This document shows positions 63,932-64,000 of a stretch of DNA of 64,000 nucleotides, one piece after another. The notes beneath the pieces are model-generated. The model ran no database searches, was not told the DNA's origin, and saw nothing but the letters and a program-made list of their open reading frames with translations. The position numbers were made by a program, and so were the translations under genes. The DNA is from Aalborgiella sp963841045 (GTDB taxonomy: Bacteria; Pseudomonadota; Gammaproteobacteria; Burkholderiales; Burkholderiaceae_C): assembly GCA_963841045.1 (NCBI GenBank), contig CAWJBD010000002.1:1-64000 (forward strand), read 5' to 3'. Within the stretch, counting starts at the first letter, position 1. The number at the start of each line of letters is the position of its first letter.

Positions 63932-64000
63932 GTGTTTTCCTATTGCTGAATACTTGAGAGGATGACTTAATTTTGGTTTTCTAAAATCAAATGCCCCACC

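Overview
The window reads as a contig from a moderately low-GC member of the Burkholderiales, most likely Comamonadaceae. Supporting signs are the str/S10 ribosomal operon with a long alanine- and proline-rich tail on S3, the mpl-TlpA-accBC-prmA-DUF3426-kinase block, a fused NuoE-NuoF type formate dehydrogenase subunit, a LigC/PmdC type enzyme of protocatechuate 4,5-cleavage at the right edge, and two families of short interspersed repeats of a kind I associate with Comamonadaceae. Bases 1 to about 865 do not belong with the rest. They are much richer in GC, carry pieces of a uroporphyrinogen decarboxylase family gene and an ilvD-type dehydratase, and stop abruptly inside a repetitive adhesin gene, so they look like a chimeric contig end.

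Layout: (1) 1-868, foreign high-GC segment. (2) 870-10929, surface and glycan region: a trimeric autotransporter built from 90-bp repeats full of N-X-S/T sequons, a TPR protein with a GT41 (O-GlcNAc-transferase-like) domain, a methyltransferase, an acyltransferase with an SGNH domain, an outer-membrane barrel and a cellulose-synthase-like GT2. (3) 11169-21210, rpsL-rpsG-fusA-tuf-rpsJ and rplC through rpsQ. (4) 21360-24848, peroxiredoxin, GNAT, cytochrome b561, cytochrome c', tRNA-His and a PfkB kinase. (5) 24894-29383, DUF3426, prmA, accC, accB and TlpA. (6) 29410-38390, mpl, an HpnK/ChbG deacetylase, then on the minus strand GtrA, a GT2, two tandem DUF6311-like membrane proteins and a flippase-like protein. 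(7) 38518-42444, a lipoprotein and a CDP-sugar trio (rfbG, rfbC-like, C-methyltransferase). (8) metG and mrp, divergent. (9) 45942-61276, two complete formate dehydrogenases with their accessory genes: a cytoplasmic NAD-linked enzyme (FdsGB fusion and FdsA) and a Tat-exported membrane enzyme (FdhA, beta, gamma), with a TorD-type chaperone, a polyferredoxin, DUF3305/DUF3306 and FdhD. (10) gpsA, secB and a LigC-type dehydrogenase.

Single-base frameshifts are frequent, and they hit genes that must work (rpsC, accB, metG, gpsA). Several lie in homopolymers. I therefore read them as sequencing errors and report interrupted genes as single CDS. They are densest in the first 11 kb.

The two most interesting signals are the sequon-saturated adhesin followed directly by a GT41 glycosyltransferase, a candidate adhesin-glycosylation pair, and a roughly 65-bp interspersed repeat present six times, three of them inside coding regions (metG linker, fdsG/fdsB domain junction, hpnK). 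A second repeat family sits in frame inside fdhD. No stretch longer than about 300 bases lacks a gene or a described element. I saw no CRISPR array, integrase, transposase or rRNA gene.
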